The notes: a model not told the origin generated them from the sequence alone. Shown: positions 1 through 8,441, counted from the first letter of the stretch. The stretch is 51,945 nt of DNA from Cellulomonas massiliensis JC225 (GCF_000312005.1 NZ_HE978588.1:513358-565302); one strand, 5' to 3'. Made by a program: numbers and translations.

Positions 1-1293
1 CGGAACGGGCGACGGGGCCTCGACAGCCGGCGCCGGAACAGGGCGAAGGGCCGGCTGAGCGGCCGCGAGCTGGGCTGGCGCGGGCTGCGCGGCGGGCACC
101 GGCTCGGCCGCACGGGCCGGCGCGGCGGGCAGGCCGCGCTCGAGCCGGTCGAGCCGGGCACCGAGGCCCGAGCGCGAGTCGTCCACCGCGGGAAGCAGCA
201 GGCGGGCGACGAGCAGCTCCAGGTGCAGCCGCGGCGACGTGGCACCGGTCATCTCGGTGAGCGCGTCGTTCGTCAGGTCGGCCGAGCGCGACAGCTCGGA
301 CGCGCCGAGGTGCGCGGCCTGCTGGCGCATCGCGGCGAGCTGGTCGGCGGGCAGCCCGTGCAGCGCCGCCTCGGCCGCGTCCCCGGACGCCGCGATGACG
401 ATGAGGTCGCGCAGCCGCTCCAGCAGGTCCTCGACGAACCGCCGGGGCTCGTGACCGGTCGAGATGACCCGCTCGACCACCCGGAACGCCGCCGCGCCGT
501 CGCGCGCGGCGATCGCCTCGACCACGTCGTCCAGGAGCGACGACTGCGTGTACCCGAGCAGCGCGGCCGCGCTCTCGTACTCCAGCGCGCCGTCCGCGCC
601 GGCGATGAGCTGGTCGAGCACGGAGAGGGTGTCGCGCACGGAGCCGCCGCCGGCCCGCACGACGAGCGGCAGCACGCCCGCCCCGACGCCGACCCCCTCC
701 GACGAGCAGAGGTGCTCGAGGTACGGCACCAGCACGTCGGGCGGCACGAGCCGGAACGGGTAGTGGTGCGTGCGGGAGCGGATCGTGCCGATGACCTTGT
801 CGGGCTCGGTCGTCGCGAAGATGAACTTCACGTGCGGCGGCGGCTCCTCGACGATCTTGAGCAGGGCGTTGAAACCCTGGTTCGAGACCATGTGCGCCTC
901 GTCGAGGATGAAGATCTTGTACCGGTCGCGCGCGGGCGCGAACGTGGCCCGCTCGCGCAGCTCGCGCGCGTCGTCGACGCCGCCGTGGCTCGCGGCGTCG
1001 ATCTCGACGACGTCGAGGCTGCCCGGGCCGCCGCGCGCCAGCTCGACGCACGACTCGCAGACGCCGCAGGGCGTGTCGGTCGGGCTGGCCTCGGTGTTCT
1101 GCGCGCAGTTGAGGATGCGCGCGAGGATCCGCGCGGACGTCGTCTTCCCGCAGCCGCGCGGCCCGGAGAAGAGGTACGCGTGGTTGACCTGGCCCGAGCG
1201 CAGCGCCTGCCGCAGGGGCGCGGTGACGTGGTCCTGCCCGATGACCTCGGCGAAGCTCTCCGGCCGGTAGCGGCGGTACAGGGCGGTCGTCAC
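1..1293 (-). CDS. dnaX: DNA polymerase III subunit gamma/tau, N-terminal part (3' end cut by window edge)
   Basis: This is the clamp-loader ATPase of the replicative DNA polymerase. The 431 codons in the window begin at a GTG and give the classic N-terminus MTTALYRRYRPESF. Visible are Walker A GPRGCGKT (about residues 44-51), the four zinc-binding cysteines (about 63, 76, 79, 82), Walker B DEAH (131-134) and the sensor region IRSRTHHY. The last part in view is rich in Ala, Pro and Gln, as expected for the linker to the tau region, and the gene runs off the left edge. Another in-frame GTG lies two codons upstream but the chosen start matches the family. The SRP RNA lies about 3 kb upstream on the same strand, a neighbourhood common in Actinobacteria, although here a LysE gene and an ABC transporter sit between them. 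Confidence 0.97.
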   Translation of the reverse strand, partial: MTTALYRRYRPESFAEVIGQDHVTAPLRQALRSGQVNHAYLFSGPRGCGKTTSARILARILNCAQNTEASPTDTPCGVCESCVELARGGPGSLDVVEIDAASHGGVDDARELRERATFAPARDRYKIFILDEAHMVSNQGFNALLKIVEEPPPHVKFIFATTEPDKVIGTIRSRTHHYPFRLVPPDVLVPYLEHLCSSEGVGVGAGVLPLVVRAGGGSVRDTLSVLDQLIAGADGALEYESAAALLGYTQSSLLDDVVEAIAARDGAAAFRVVERVISTGHEPRRFVEDLLERLRDLIVIAASGDAAEAALHGLPADQLAAMRQQAAHLGASELSRSADLTNDALTEMTGATSPRLHLELLVARLLLPAVDDSRSGLGARLDRLERGLPAAPARAAEPVPAAQPAPAQLAAAQPALRPVPAPAVEAPSPVP

Positions 1294-1355
1294 GCGCACA
1301 CCCTAGACGCCGCCACCCACGCGCGCCGCACCCCGGTGCACCCGTCCGGACGGCC

Positions 1356-1967
1356 TCAGCCGGCCAGCACCAGGCCCGCGAGCGCCACGACGACGAGCGA
1401 CCCGACGGGCGTCACCCAGGCCCGCGCGCGCTCGCCCATCCGCGAGCCCGCGGCCGACCCGCCGAGCGCGAGGACGAGCTGCCAGGCCAGCGAGGCGAGG
1501 CCGGCGCCGACGACGAAAGCGACCGCGGCCCAGCCGCCGGGCGACCCGAGCCGGGCGACCGCGCCGACCGCGACCGTGGCGAACACCAGCGCCGTCAGCG
1601 GGTTGACGAGCGTCAGGGCGACGAAGCGCAGGTACGTCGTCCGCTGCGCGCCCAGGAGCGCCGGGACGGGCGGCTGCGTGCGCGTGCGCCACCAGGCGGC
1701 CAGCCCCCAGAGCCCGACGACCGCGAGGACGACCGCCGCGACCACGTGCACGGCCCGCTCGTGCCGGCCGAGCGCCGCGGCGAGCTGGGAGCCGACCAGC
1801 ACCGCGGCCACCGCGTACAGCAGGTCGACGGTAGCGATGCCCGCCGCGGCGGCCACGGCGGTGCGGCGCCCGCGGACGAGCGCCTCCTGCAGGAGCAGCA
1901 CCGCGACGGGGCCCACGGGCATGGCGACGGCGAGCCCTGCGAGCGCACCGAGTCCGAAGGCCTTCAT
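1356..1967 (-). CDS. LysE/RhtB family amino-acid exporter
   Basis: A 203-residue integral membrane protein of the LysE translocator family, which exports amino acids or related small molecules. The N-terminus carries the family pattern of a first membrane helix followed by MPVGPVAVLLLQEAL, and the TLVNPLTALVF segment near residue 120 is the second conserved family motif. About six hydrophobic segments fit the usual 5-6 helix LysE fold and about 200-residue length. It lies 62 bases upstream of dnaX on the same strand and could share its transcript. The substrate cannot be told from the sequence. Confidence 0.9.
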   Translation of the reverse strand: MKAFGLGALAGLAVAMPVGPVAVLLLQEALVRGRRTAVAAAAGIATVDLLYAVAAVLVGSQLAAALGRHERAVHVVAAVVLAVVGLWGLAAWWRTRTQPPVPALLGAQRTTYLRFVALTLVNPLTALVFATVAVGAVARLGSPGGWAAVAFVVGAGLASLAWQLVLALGGSAAGSRMGERARAWVTPVGSLVVVALAGLVLAG

Positions 1968-2051
1968 GAGGTCCAGGGTCCCGCGTCCGGCCGGTGATCC
2001 GAAGCGAAATCGCGTGTGGCCGTGCCCACGTCGGCGCGCGGCAGGGGCGCG

Positions 2052-3461
2052 TCAGTCGGCACGGACGGTCGTCGTCGCCAGCACCTGCCGCAGCAGGGGA
2101 CGCGACGCCTCGACCGCGCCGAGGACGAGCAGGACCCCGCCGGCCAGGCACGCGGCGAGCAGCACCAAGCCCCGCGGGTCCTGGACGGCCGCGACGCCGA
2201 ACAGCGGCAGCAGCAGGAGCAGGGCGAGCGCCGCCGAGCCGACGGAGACGAGCACGACGGGCCCGAGCACCTCGCGCCGGCGGACGCGGTGCAGGAGGTC
2301 GGCGGGCACCCCGGCGAGCGTCTGCAGCACGAGCTCGCGGCGCCGGTCGAGGACCGCGGCGGCCTGCGTCACGCCCGCGCTCGTCGCCGCGACGACGAAG
2401 CTGATGGCCAGGGTCAGCATGCCGCCGGTCATGAGGTCGCGGCCGACGACGTCCATCCCGTCCTGCGCACCCACGCCCTGGACGAGCACCGGCAGGACCG
2501 CGAGCGCCCCGGCGACGAAGCCGGCGAGCGCGAGCCCGCCGACGACGCGCCACGCCGCCCGGGGGTCGCCCGCCAGCCGCCGCGCGGCGAGCAGCTGCTC
2601 CGGCGTGCGCGCCCGCTTCACGCGCCGTCGTCCGAACACGCCCAGCACCCACGGGCCCATCGCGTTCAGGCAGGCGAACGCGATCGCGAACATGCCGAGG
2701 AGCACGGCGACCGCCGCCGCCCCGAAGGCGCCCAGCACCTGCGTCACGACGACGAACGCGGCCATGGCGACGACGGCGACGACGACGCGCACCGCGCGGG
2801 TGCCCGGCGGGGTGACCCGCTGCGAGACGCCGAGCGGCGTGACGACGACCCGCCGCAGCGTGACCGCGCCCGACCCGGCCGCCAGGAGCGGCACCGCGAC
2901 GAGCGCCACCACCGGCGCCTGCCAGCCGGTCCACAGCTCGGCGGCGGCGAGCGGCCGGCCCTGGAACGTGAACCGGGTCCACAGCGGCAGGAGCGCGAGG
3001 TAGCCGACGAACCCGAGCGCGGCGCCGACGAGGCCCTGCACGGCCGTCTCGACGAGCGTGAGCCCGACGACCTCGCGCGGCGTGGCCCCGAGCAGGCGCA
3101 GCGCGGCGAGGCGGGCGTCGCGCCGGGCGACGCCGAGCCGGGCGGCCGCCCCGCCGAGCGTGAGCAGCGGGACGACGAGCACGACGAGCGCCGTCCAGGC
3201 GAACGTGACGTACATGCCGCGCTGCTCCGGCGGGACCGCGAGGCCGGGCGCGTCGACACGCCCGCTGAACGCCAGGAGCCCGCCGACGACGCTCAGCGCC
3301 AGCGCCGTCATCGCGGCGAACGCGCCGACGGCGAGCACGGTGGTCCGCCGCGCGTCGCTGCCGCCGGCCCGCTGGAGCCTCGGGGCGAGGCCGACGACGG
3401 GCGACACCCGCCGCCGGCGGACGGGCGGCACCGGGATGTCGGCGACGAGCGCGTCGCTCAC
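2052..3461 (-). CDS. ABC transporter permease, FtsX/MacB type
   Basis: A 469-residue membrane protein that pairs with the ATPase gene just upstream. Two FtsX-like halves are visible: helices near residues 45-65 and 90-110, a region reading LRLLGATPREVVGLTLVE that is typical of FtsX permeases, then a second set of helices towards the C-terminus. The reading frame stays open far upstream but that part overlaps the ATPase gene. The GTG at 3461 overlaps the ATPase stop as GTGA, which fixes the start and implies translational coupling. Transporters of this type often handle lipids, peptides or antibiotics and act in envelope stress; the substrate here is unknown. Confidence 0.88.
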   Translation of the reverse strand: MSDALVADIPVPPVRRRRVSPVVGLAPRLQRAGGSDARRTTVLAVGAFAAMTALALSVVGGLLAFSGRVDAPGLAVPPEQRGMYVTFAWTALVVLVVPLLTLGGAAARLGVARRDARLAALRLLGATPREVVGLTLVETAVQGLVGAALGFVGYLALLPLWTRFTFQGRPLAAAELWTGWQAPVVALVAVPLLAAGSGAVTLRRVVVTPLGVSQRVTPPGTRAVRVVVAVVAMAAFVVVTQVLGAFGAAAVAVLLGMFAIAFACLNAMGPWVLGVFGRRRVKRARTPEQLLAARRLAGDPRAAWRVVGGLALAGFVAGALAVLPVLVQGVGAQDGMDVVGRDLMTGGMLTLAISFVVAATSAGVTQAAAVLDRRRELVLQTLAGVPADLLHRVRRREVLGPVVLVSVGSAALALLLLLPLFGVAAVQDPRGLVLLAACLAGGVLLVLGAVEASRPLLRQVLATTTVRAD

Positions 3462-4243
3462 CGGCGCACCCCCGCCGTGAGGCCGTGCTCCGGCCGGTCC
3501 GGCGCGCCGGGGAGGGTGGGGTCTGCGAGGGCGGTCCGTCCCGGCGCCCCCTCCGGCGCCGGGACGGTCCGCCCGTCTCGCACGACGACGCGCCGGCCGC
3601 ACCAGCCGGCGACCTGCTCGTCGTGCGTCACGACGACGAGGGACGCCCCCACGTCCCGCGTCGCCCGGGTCAGGACGTCCATGACGCCGTGCCCCGTGGT
3701 CTGGTCGAGCGCGCCCGTCGGCTCGTCCGCGAAGACGACCGAGGGCCGGGTGACGAGCGCGCGGGCGACCGCGACGCGCTGGGCCTGCCCGCCGGACATC
3801 TCGCCCGGCCGCCGGCCCTCCATCCCCTCGAGCCCGAAGGCGTGCAGCCACCGCGCGGCGACCGCCTCCGCCTCGGCGCGCGTCGCCCCGAGCAGCATCG
3901 CCGGCAGCGCGACGTTCTCCACCGCCGTCAGCTCCGAGACGAGCTGGCCGAACTGGAACACGAACCCGAAGTGCTGCCGGCGGACCAGGGAGCGCTGCTT
4001 CTCGCCCGCCGCGCTGACGTCGACCGGCGCGGCGCCCTCCGGCCGCAGCGCCACCGATCCCTCGTCGGGCAGGAGGATCCCGGCGAGGCAGTGCAGCAGC
4101 GTCGACTTGCCGGAGCCCGACGGCCCCATGACGGCGACCGACTCCCCCGGCGCGACGTCGACGTCCACGCCGTCGAGCGCGACGGTCGGGCCGAACCTCT
4201 TGACGAGGCCGCGGGCGGTGAGACGGGCAGCGGTGTCGGGCAT
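3458..4243 (-). CDS. ABC transporter ATP-binding protein (LolD/MacB type)
   Basis: A 261-residue ATPase that drives the permease encoded right after it. Walker A GPSGSGKST (about 40-48), signature MSGGQ (149-153) and Walker B VVFADEP (169-175) followed by TGALD are all intact. The TGALD sequence and 'SELTAVENVALP' stretch are typical of the LolD/MacB/FtsE subfamily. The ATG at 4243 is preferred over an upstream ATG because the extra 41 residues are low-complexity and would run into the SRP RNA region. The stop overlaps the permease start by four bases. Confidence 0.93.
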   Translation of the reverse strand: MPDTAARLTARGLVKRFGPTVALDGVDVDVAPGESVAVMGPSGSGKSTLLHCLAGILLPDEGSVALRPEGAAPVDVSAAGEKQRSLVRRQHFGFVFQFGQLVSELTAVENVALPAMLLGATRAEAEAVAARWLHAFGLEGMEGRRPGEMSGGQAQRVAVARALVTRPSVVFADEPTGALDQTTGHGVMDVLTRATRDVGASLVVVTHDEQVAGWCGRRVVVRDGRTVPAPEGAPGRTALADPTLPGAPDRPEHGLTAGVRR

Positions 4244-4368
4244 GCCCCCAGCCTGGGCGGCGGGCGACGTCGCGGGCGTCGGCCGAGGGGCTGGTCCTGC
4301 CCTCGTCGCCGTGCGACCTGAGGCGGACCCCGCCCCCCCGGCAGGACCGCAGGAGGACCCGGGCATGC

Positions 4369-4461
4369 AAGGACCCCTCGCGCACCCGCCAGAGCTCGCC
4401 TGCCCTTGCTGCCTTCCGGCCCTGGGGGAGTTCAGCGAGATGACGCCGCACGAGGGGTCTG
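4369..4461 (-). ncRNA. ffs: Signal recognition particle RNA (4.5S-like, small SRP RNA)
   Basis: On the minus strand the sequence contains the invariant SRP apical domain: CAGGGCCGGAAGGCAGCAAG with the GGAA tetraloop and the asymmetric loop that binds Ffh. The ends pair over about nine bases (4371-4380 with 4451-4460), closing a single long hairpin of about 93 nt, the size of bacterial small SRP RNA. A TAGGAT -10-like hexamer (revcomp of 4468-4473) ends seven bases upstream of the predicted 5' end at about 4461. The RNA works with Ffh to target membrane proteins to FtsY. Exact ends are estimated from the stem. Confidence 0.95.
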
Positions 4462-4535
4462 CCGCCCATCCTAACGGAGCCGCCGCCCACCCCCGACCCG
4501 CGCCCGCCGCCTGTGCCGACCCCCCACTCCCCTCC

Positions 4536-4607
4536 CGCCAATTCGTAGCCGGGCGATCAGTTCGGTGCGTGCGCCCTACGACGTCGTCGCCGGCCTACGA
4601 ACTGGCG
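4536..4607. repeat. Intergenic inverted-repeat element, copy A
   Basis: A 72-bp element bounded by inverted arms CGCCAATTCGTAG (4536-4548) and CTACGAACTGGCG (4595-4607), which match at 12 of 13 positions. The interior has TACGACGTCGTCGCC. A related element lies at 11016-11083. It sits between the SRP RNA and the AAA ATPase gene and has no ORF. It could be a small non-autonomous mobile element or a repeated hairpin. Confidence 0.65.
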
Positions 4608-4656
4608 GGTGGGCGGGCGCGAGCGGGCGGCGCCGGGCACGGCGAGGTGGCGCGGG

Positions 4657-5373
4657 TCAGTCGAGGGCGCGGAGCGTCCGGTCCGGGGCGTCGAGGAAGG
4701 CGCGCCAGGTGCGGACGAGGTCGAGGTCCTCCCACGCGCAGCGACGCATGCCCCACTCGCCCAGCTCCCAGACGTCGGCGCCGGGCAGGGCCGCGAGCAC
4801 GGGCGAGTGCGTCGACAGCAGCACCTGCGAGCCCTCCTCGGGCGCGCGGGCCAGGCGGCTCACCAGCGCCAGGCAGCTCGTGAACGACAGCGCCGCCTCC
4901 GGCTCGTCGAGCACGTAGAAGCCGCGGCGGTGCATCCGGTTGCCGACGAGCTCGAGGAACGACTCGCCGTGCGACATCCGGTGGAAGTCGGGGTCGTACC
5001 CGCGGCCGGGGTTGTCCTCGAGGAAGGAGTAGAAGGCGTGCATCGTCTCGGCCCGCAGGAAGAACCCGTGCCGCGGCCGGCCGATCGCGCGCTCGAGCTG
5101 CAGGTGCTGGGCGAGGCCGGACTCGGTCCGTCGCGTCGAGTACCCGGACCCGATCGACCCGCCCTCCGGGCCCATCCCGTACGCCTCGGCGACCGCCTCG
5201 ACGATCGTGGACTTGCCCGCGCCGTTCTCGCCGACGAGCACCGTCAGCGGCGCGAGCTCCCAGCCCTCGGTCTGCAGCTGCCGCACGGCGGGGACGCCCG
5301 AGAACCACTCGTCCTCGGGCAGGGACCCGGGCCGCACCCGCACCACCGCCGCGCCCGCGCCCACGCCGGCCAC
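4657..5373 (-). CDS. AAA family ATPase (ABC/SMC-like head, OLD-related)
   Basis: A 238-residue soluble ATPase with an ABC-type nucleotide-binding fold but no transporter partner. Walker A GENGAGKST is at about 48-56, a signature-like SHGES at 134-138, Walker B FYVLDEPEAALS at 152-163 and an H-loop STHSP at 187-191. This layout matches the small AAA proteins related to RecF, SMC and OLD heads, many of which are annotated only as predicted ATPase. There is no TOPRIM or nuclease domain. The start is the GTG at 5373. It is flanked by unrelated genes, so no partner can be named; DNA repair or defence roles are possible but not shown. Confidence 0.85.
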   Translation of the reverse strand: MAGVGAGAAVVRVRPGSLPEDEWFSGVPAVRQLQTEGWELAPLTVLVGENGAGKSTIVEAVAEAYGMGPEGGSIGSGYSTRRTESGLAQHLQLERAIGRPRHGFFLRAETMHAFYSFLEDNPGRGYDPDFHRMSHGESFLELVGNRMHRRGFYVLDEPEAALSFTSCLALVSRLARAPEEGSQVLLSTHSPVLAALPGADVWELGEWGMRRCAWEDLDLVRTWRAFLDAPDRTLRALD

Positions 5374-5459
5374 GCTAGCGGCCGCGGGTCCCTCCAGGAG
5401 CGCGTCCCGGATGCCGATGCAGCGGCGAGGCCCGGCAGCGGCCGGCGAGGAGAGGCACG

Positions 5460-5999
5460 ATGAGCGACGTCCGCCCGGGGTGGTACCCCGACCCGCAGCA
5501 GCCCGGGTGGCAGCGCTGGTTCGACGGCGAGCGGTGGACGCCCCACGTGCAGCCCGCGCCCCCGGGTGCGCTGCCGGCCGCGCCCTACGGCGCCGGGCCG
5601 AGGCGGCGGACGCCGACGGGCGTCATCGTCGGCGTCGTGGTGGGCGGCTGCGTCGCGGCGCTCGTCCTGGTCGGCGTCGCCGCCGCGATCGCCGTGCCGG
5701 CGGTGGTGCGGCAGCAGGAGAAGGCGGAGGTCGCCGCCCTCACGTGCGACGACGCCGTCGAGGACGCGGTCGCCCTCTCGCAGGACGACGACGAGATCCC
5801 GGTGGTCTCGATCGACGACGTCACCCTGGTGGAGGACCGCCGGGCCGACTTCCGGCGGCCGAGCGGGACCGGCGACGTGCTCGTCCTCACCTGCGCGGGG
5901 TCGGCGACCTGGGAGGACGGCTTCACCGCCGACGCGACGGTCGAGCTCTACCTCGACGCGGAGCTCACCCACCTCGTCGCGCTCGACTGGGACGAGTGA
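5460..5999 (+). CDS. DUF2510 domain membrane protein
   Basis: A 179-residue protein starting with the short DUF2510 module (PGWYPDPQQPGWQRWFDGERWT, aromatic-rich, first 28 residues), followed by a Pro/Ala linker, one membrane helix at about 54-80, and an extracytoplasmic domain of about 95 residues with two cysteines that could form a disulfide. DUF2510 proteins are common in Actinobacteria and usually sit in the membrane with the DUF2510 part in the cytosol; their function is unknown. The ATG has a clear GGAGAGG ribosome site upstream. The next gene begins 51 bases downstream on the same strand. Confidence 0.85.
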   Translation: MSDVRPGWYPDPQQPGWQRWFDGERWTPHVQPAPPGALPAAPYGAGPRRRTPTGVIVGVVVGGCVAALVLVGVAAAIAVPAVVRQQEKAEVAALTCDDAVEDAVALSQDDDEIPVVSIDDVTLVEDRRADFRRPSGTGDVLVLTCAGSATWEDGFTADATVELYLDAELTHLVALDWDE

Positions 6000-6050
6000 G
6001 CGCGCGGCAGACTGGGCGCTGACCCGCCGCCGATCTCCCGGGAGGCTGCC

Positions 6051-6716
6051 GTGCACGTCGAACCGGTCGTCGAGCCCGACGAGCTCGCGACGCTGCACGC
6101 CTCGGTCCTCGCGCCGTCCTTCCCGCCCGACGAGCTCGAGACCGCCGCCGGGATGGCGGAGGCCCTGCGGCGCGGGACGCTCGTGGCGGCCGTCGCGCGG
6201 GGCGACGACGGCACCGCGCTGGGCCTCGCGACCGGCAGCTGGTCCGCCGGGACCGGCGTCCTGCTCCTCTCGTACCTCGCCGCGGCGCCGGGCGTGCGCG
6301 GCGGCGGCGTCGGCGGGGCGCTGCTCGGCGCGGCGCTCGCGGCCTGGGTCGGACGGCTGGACCCGCTCGTCGTGCTCGCCGAGGTGGAGGACCCTGCCGC
6401 GGTGACCGGCGACCGGCCCGTCGACCACGGTGACCCGGCCGCCCGCCTGCGGTTCTACCAGCGACGCGGCGCCCGGTCGCTGCCGGTCCCCTACGTGCAG
6501 CCCGCCCTGCACCCGGGCGGGCGGCGCGTCCCCGGGATGCTCCTGCTGGCCCTCGCGGTCCGTGCGGACCTCGTCGACGACGACGGCGCATGGCGGCTGC
6601 CGGCCGCCCCGCTGCGCGACTTCCTGACCGGGTACTACGCGCAGACCGAGGGCGGATCGCCGCCGCCGGAGCTGCTCCGCCCGCTGGACCGCACGGAGGT
6701 CGTGCTGCCCCTCTGA
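6051..6716 (+). CDS. GNAT-fold acetyltransferase-like protein
   Basis: A 221-residue protein resembling the GNAT acyltransferase fold. The sequence VLLLSYLAAAPGVRGGGVGGALLGAAL (about residues 70-97) fits motif A, with the R/Q-x-x-G-x-G/A pyrophosphate loop that holds acetyl-CoA, and LRFYQRRGAR near residue 133-142 fits the C-terminal motif B (FYxRxGF). The GTG at 6051 is preceded by GGGAGG. The acceptor substrate is unknown. Codon use is the same as in neighbours. Confidence 0.78.
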   Translation: MHVEPVVEPDELATLHASVLAPSFPPDELETAAGMAEALRRGTLVAAVARGDDGTALGLATGSWSAGTGVLLLSYLAAAPGVRGGGVGGALLGAALAAWVGRLDPLVVLAEVEDPAAVTGDRPVDHGDPAARLRFYQRRGARSLPVPYVQPALHPGGRRVPGMLLLALAVRADLVDDDGAWRLPAAPLRDFLTGYYAQTEGGSPPPELLRPLDRTEVVLPL

Positions 6717-6792
6717 GCGGCGCCGCTGCGGGTGACCGACGCGGTGTTGGTCAGATGCCGACGCCGCGTCGGGAACGGGCCGCCGGGCCGCG

Positions 6793-7398
6793 TCAGCTCT
6801 CGCCCGGCCCGGCGGTCCGCGCGACGTCGTCGAGGTAGGCGCCGACCAGGGAGGCCGCGGCGGCGTACGCGCGCTCGAGGTCACCGTCCTGCTCGACCCG
6901 CCGCGAGGCGGCGTGGACGACCGCGTTGACGAGCTCGGCCGTCGTCCCCGGGTCCGGCACGCCGAGCTCTGTCAGCGCGTCCAGCAGGGGCAGGAGCAGC
7001 TGCTCGTGGAACGCGCGTGACTCGCGCGCCAGGTCCTCGCCCGGCGCGACGAGGGACAGGGCCCGTGCCAGCGCGTGCTCACCGTCGGCGACCAGCTCGA
7101 GGTTCCCCCGGACGAACGCGAGCACGCGCGCCGCGGGGCCCTCGGCCGCGGCGAGCCCGGCGTCGAGGCGTTCCTGCCACCGGGGGAACGAGTCGCGGAC
7201 GAGCGCGCGCAGCAGGTCGTCCCGCGAGCGGTAGTACTGGTAGACGCTGGAGCGCGACAGGCCGGCGAGGTCGCCGACCTCGGCGAGCGTCGGGAGGCTG
7301 CCCGGCTCCGCCGTCAGCAGGCGACGAGCCGCGTCCAGCAGCGCCCGCTCGCGTGCGGCACGGTGCTCGGCGACGGTGGGCGCATCGATCCGCGGCAC
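6793..7398 (-). CDS. TetR family transcriptional regulator
   Basis: A 201-residue TetR-type repressor. The N-terminal helix-turn-helix is clear: RERALLDAARRLL, then LPTLAEVGDLAGLSRSSVYQYYRSRDDLLRALV (about residues 20-65). The C-terminal ligand domain is alpha-helical and variable, as usual. The open frame extends upstream but the GTG at 7398 is chosen because AAGGGGTGG lies just before it and the family similarity starts here. No obvious target gene is adjacent; the GNAT gene downstream is convergent and the tRNA is divergent. Confidence 0.9.
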   Translation of the reverse strand: MPRIDAPTVAEHRAARERALLDAARRLLTAEPGSLPTLAEVGDLAGLSRSSVYQYYRSRDDLLRALVRDSFPRWQERLDAGLAAAEGPAARVLAFVRGNLELVADGEHALARALSLVAPGEDLARESRAFHEQLLLPLLDALTELGVPDPGTTAELVNAVVHAASRRVEQDGDLERAYAAAASLVGAYLDDVARTAGPGES

Positions 7399-7616
7399 GA
7401 CGCCCCACCCCTTCCGACTCCCGCGGGCAGGCCGCCCGGCACCGGCCCACTCTAGGTCGCCTGCGCGGCTCGACCTGCGGCGACGCGAGGCGCGCCGCAG
7501 GTCGCCGGGCCCCCGGTCCGCGGGCGGGACGGCGGCGTCCGCGGCCCCGCACGTCGGGTACCCTGGTCCGGCGTCAGGAGGCGTGCGACCCCGCGAGGGC
7601 CGCGCCTGCTGCACCA

Positions 7617-7704
7617 GGAGGATTCGCCTAGTGGCCTATGGCGCACGCTTGGAAAGCGTGTTGGGTGCAAGCCCTCGGGGGTTCGAATCCCCCATCCTCC
7701 GCCA
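7617..7704 (+). tRNA. tRNA-Ser (anticodon GGA)
   Basis: The acceptor stem is GGAGGAT (7617-7623) with ATCCTCC (7694-7700), discriminator G at 7701 and encoded CCA at 7702-7704. The anticodon arm CACGC-TTGGAAA-GCGTG puts GGA at 7651-7653. The long variable arm and the T arm GGGGGTTCGAATCCCCC are typical of serine tRNA. A TACCCT hexamer at 7559-7564 may be the -10 of its promoter. Confidence 0.97.
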
Positions 7705-7706
7705 GC

Positions 7707-7748
7707 CGAAGGGCCCGTGACCCGCGAGAGCGCGTGACGGGCCCTTCG
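7707..7748 (+). terminator. Terminator hairpin after tRNA-Ser(GGA)
   Basis: A perfect 12-bp stem, CGAAGGGCCCGT (7707-7718) with ACGGGCCCTTCG (7737-7748), starts two bases after the encoded CCA. The other serine tRNA in this window (42478-42564) is followed by a hairpin with the same CGAAGGGCCC core. Confidence 0.85.
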
Positions 7749-7780
7749 CGTTCCGGACCGTCGACCACGAGGAGCACACC

Positions 7781-7897
7781 GTGTGCAGCCCCGCCCCCTG
7801 CAGCACGTGCGGCAAGACGACCTGGACCGGGTGCGGGCTGCACGTCGAGGCCGCCCTGGCCGACGTCCCGCAGGACCAGCGCTGCACCTGCCCCTGA
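7781..7897 (+). CDS. Small Cys-rich protein, possible zinc-binding (38 residues)
   Basis: A GTG-started ORF of 38 codons plus stop, preceded by GAGGAGCACACC. The product has cysteines at residues 2, 7, 10, 18, 35 and 37, including a CSTCGKTTWTGCG core that looks like a zinc knuckle. Very small proteins of the form M-C-x4-C-x2-CGKTTWxGCGxH are, from memory, widespread in Actinobacteria, and codon third positions are almost all G or C. It was below the size that automatic ORF calling would report. It lies after the tRNA terminator and is convergent with the DUF1990 gene. Function unknown. Confidence 0.75.
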   Translation: MCSPAPCSTCGKTTWTGCGLHVEAALADVPQDQRCTCP

Positions 7898-7919
7898 CGC
7901 GTCGCCCTCCGCACGGCGC

Positions 7920-8441
7920 TCAGCCGGCGTGGGCCACGTGCAGCGCCGCCGCGAGGTAGCGCTCGGTCACGCGGGCCTGGACGGCACGCGCCACGGGCCC
8001 GCCCGCGCGGACGAACCAGCGGCCGGGACGGCTCACCGCGGTCACGCGGAAGACGAGACCGTCGGGACCACGCTCCACGGCGAACCGCTCGACGCCGTGC
8101 TCGGGGTGACCCGGCAGCGAGGCGTAGACGAGCGCGACGACGTCGTCGCTGCGGACGACCTCCAGGACGCGGCACGGCGCCGCGAGCACGAGCGGGCCGA
8201 CGGCGAGCTCGCTGACCACCGTGGACCCCGCGCGCGCCGGACCGTCCGCGTCCACCCGGAGCCCCGCGAGCCGGTGCAGGCGCCAGGTGGTGAGCGCCTC
8301 CCCCACCGCACGGGGTGAGCCGCCGGGCAGCGGCGTGGCCGCCGACAGCACGCGGAAGCCCGGCGGCGGGGCGGCCAGCAGGGCGGCCGACGGGTGCTCG
8401 CCGGCGGCGCTCGCGGCGGCGAGACCAGGACCGATGCGCAC
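7920..8441 (-). CDS. DUF1990 family protein
   Basis: A 173-residue protein of the DUF1990 family. The family pattern is visible in YASLPGHPEHGVERFAVER (about residues 105-123) followed by FRVTAVSRPGRWFVRAGGPVARAVQARVTERYL near the C-terminus. The first half has the WRLHRLAGLRV segment. DUF1990 proteins are single-domain, have a StART-like beta-rich fold by prediction, and their role is unknown. The ATG at 8441 gives a full-length family member. Confidence 0.88.
   Translation of the reverse strand: MRIGPGLAAASAAGEHPSAALLAAPPPGFRVLSAATPLPGGSPRAVGEALTTWRLHRLAGLRVDADGPARAGSTVVSELAVGPLVLAAPCRVLEVVRSDDVVALVYASLPGHPEHGVERFAVERGPDGLVFRVTAVSRPGRWFVRAGGPVARAVQARVTERYLAAALHVAHAG

Noticed and set aside
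223..3003. 926-codon plus-strand open frame over dnaX and the LysE and permease genes
   Set aside because: It is the antisense shadow of well-supported minus-strand genes with Arg/Ala-rich nonsense translation and no domain; such frames stay open because the DNA is over 70% GC.
2016..4883. 955-codon plus-strand frame through the ABC transporter and SRP RNA
   Set aside because: It crosses the SRP RNA and is antisense to the ABC genes; composition is that of a frame shadow.
7617..7750. Integration site at tRNA-Ser(GGA)
   Set aside because: The tRNA is complete and followed by its own terminator; no integrase gene or partial copy of its 3' end lies downstream.
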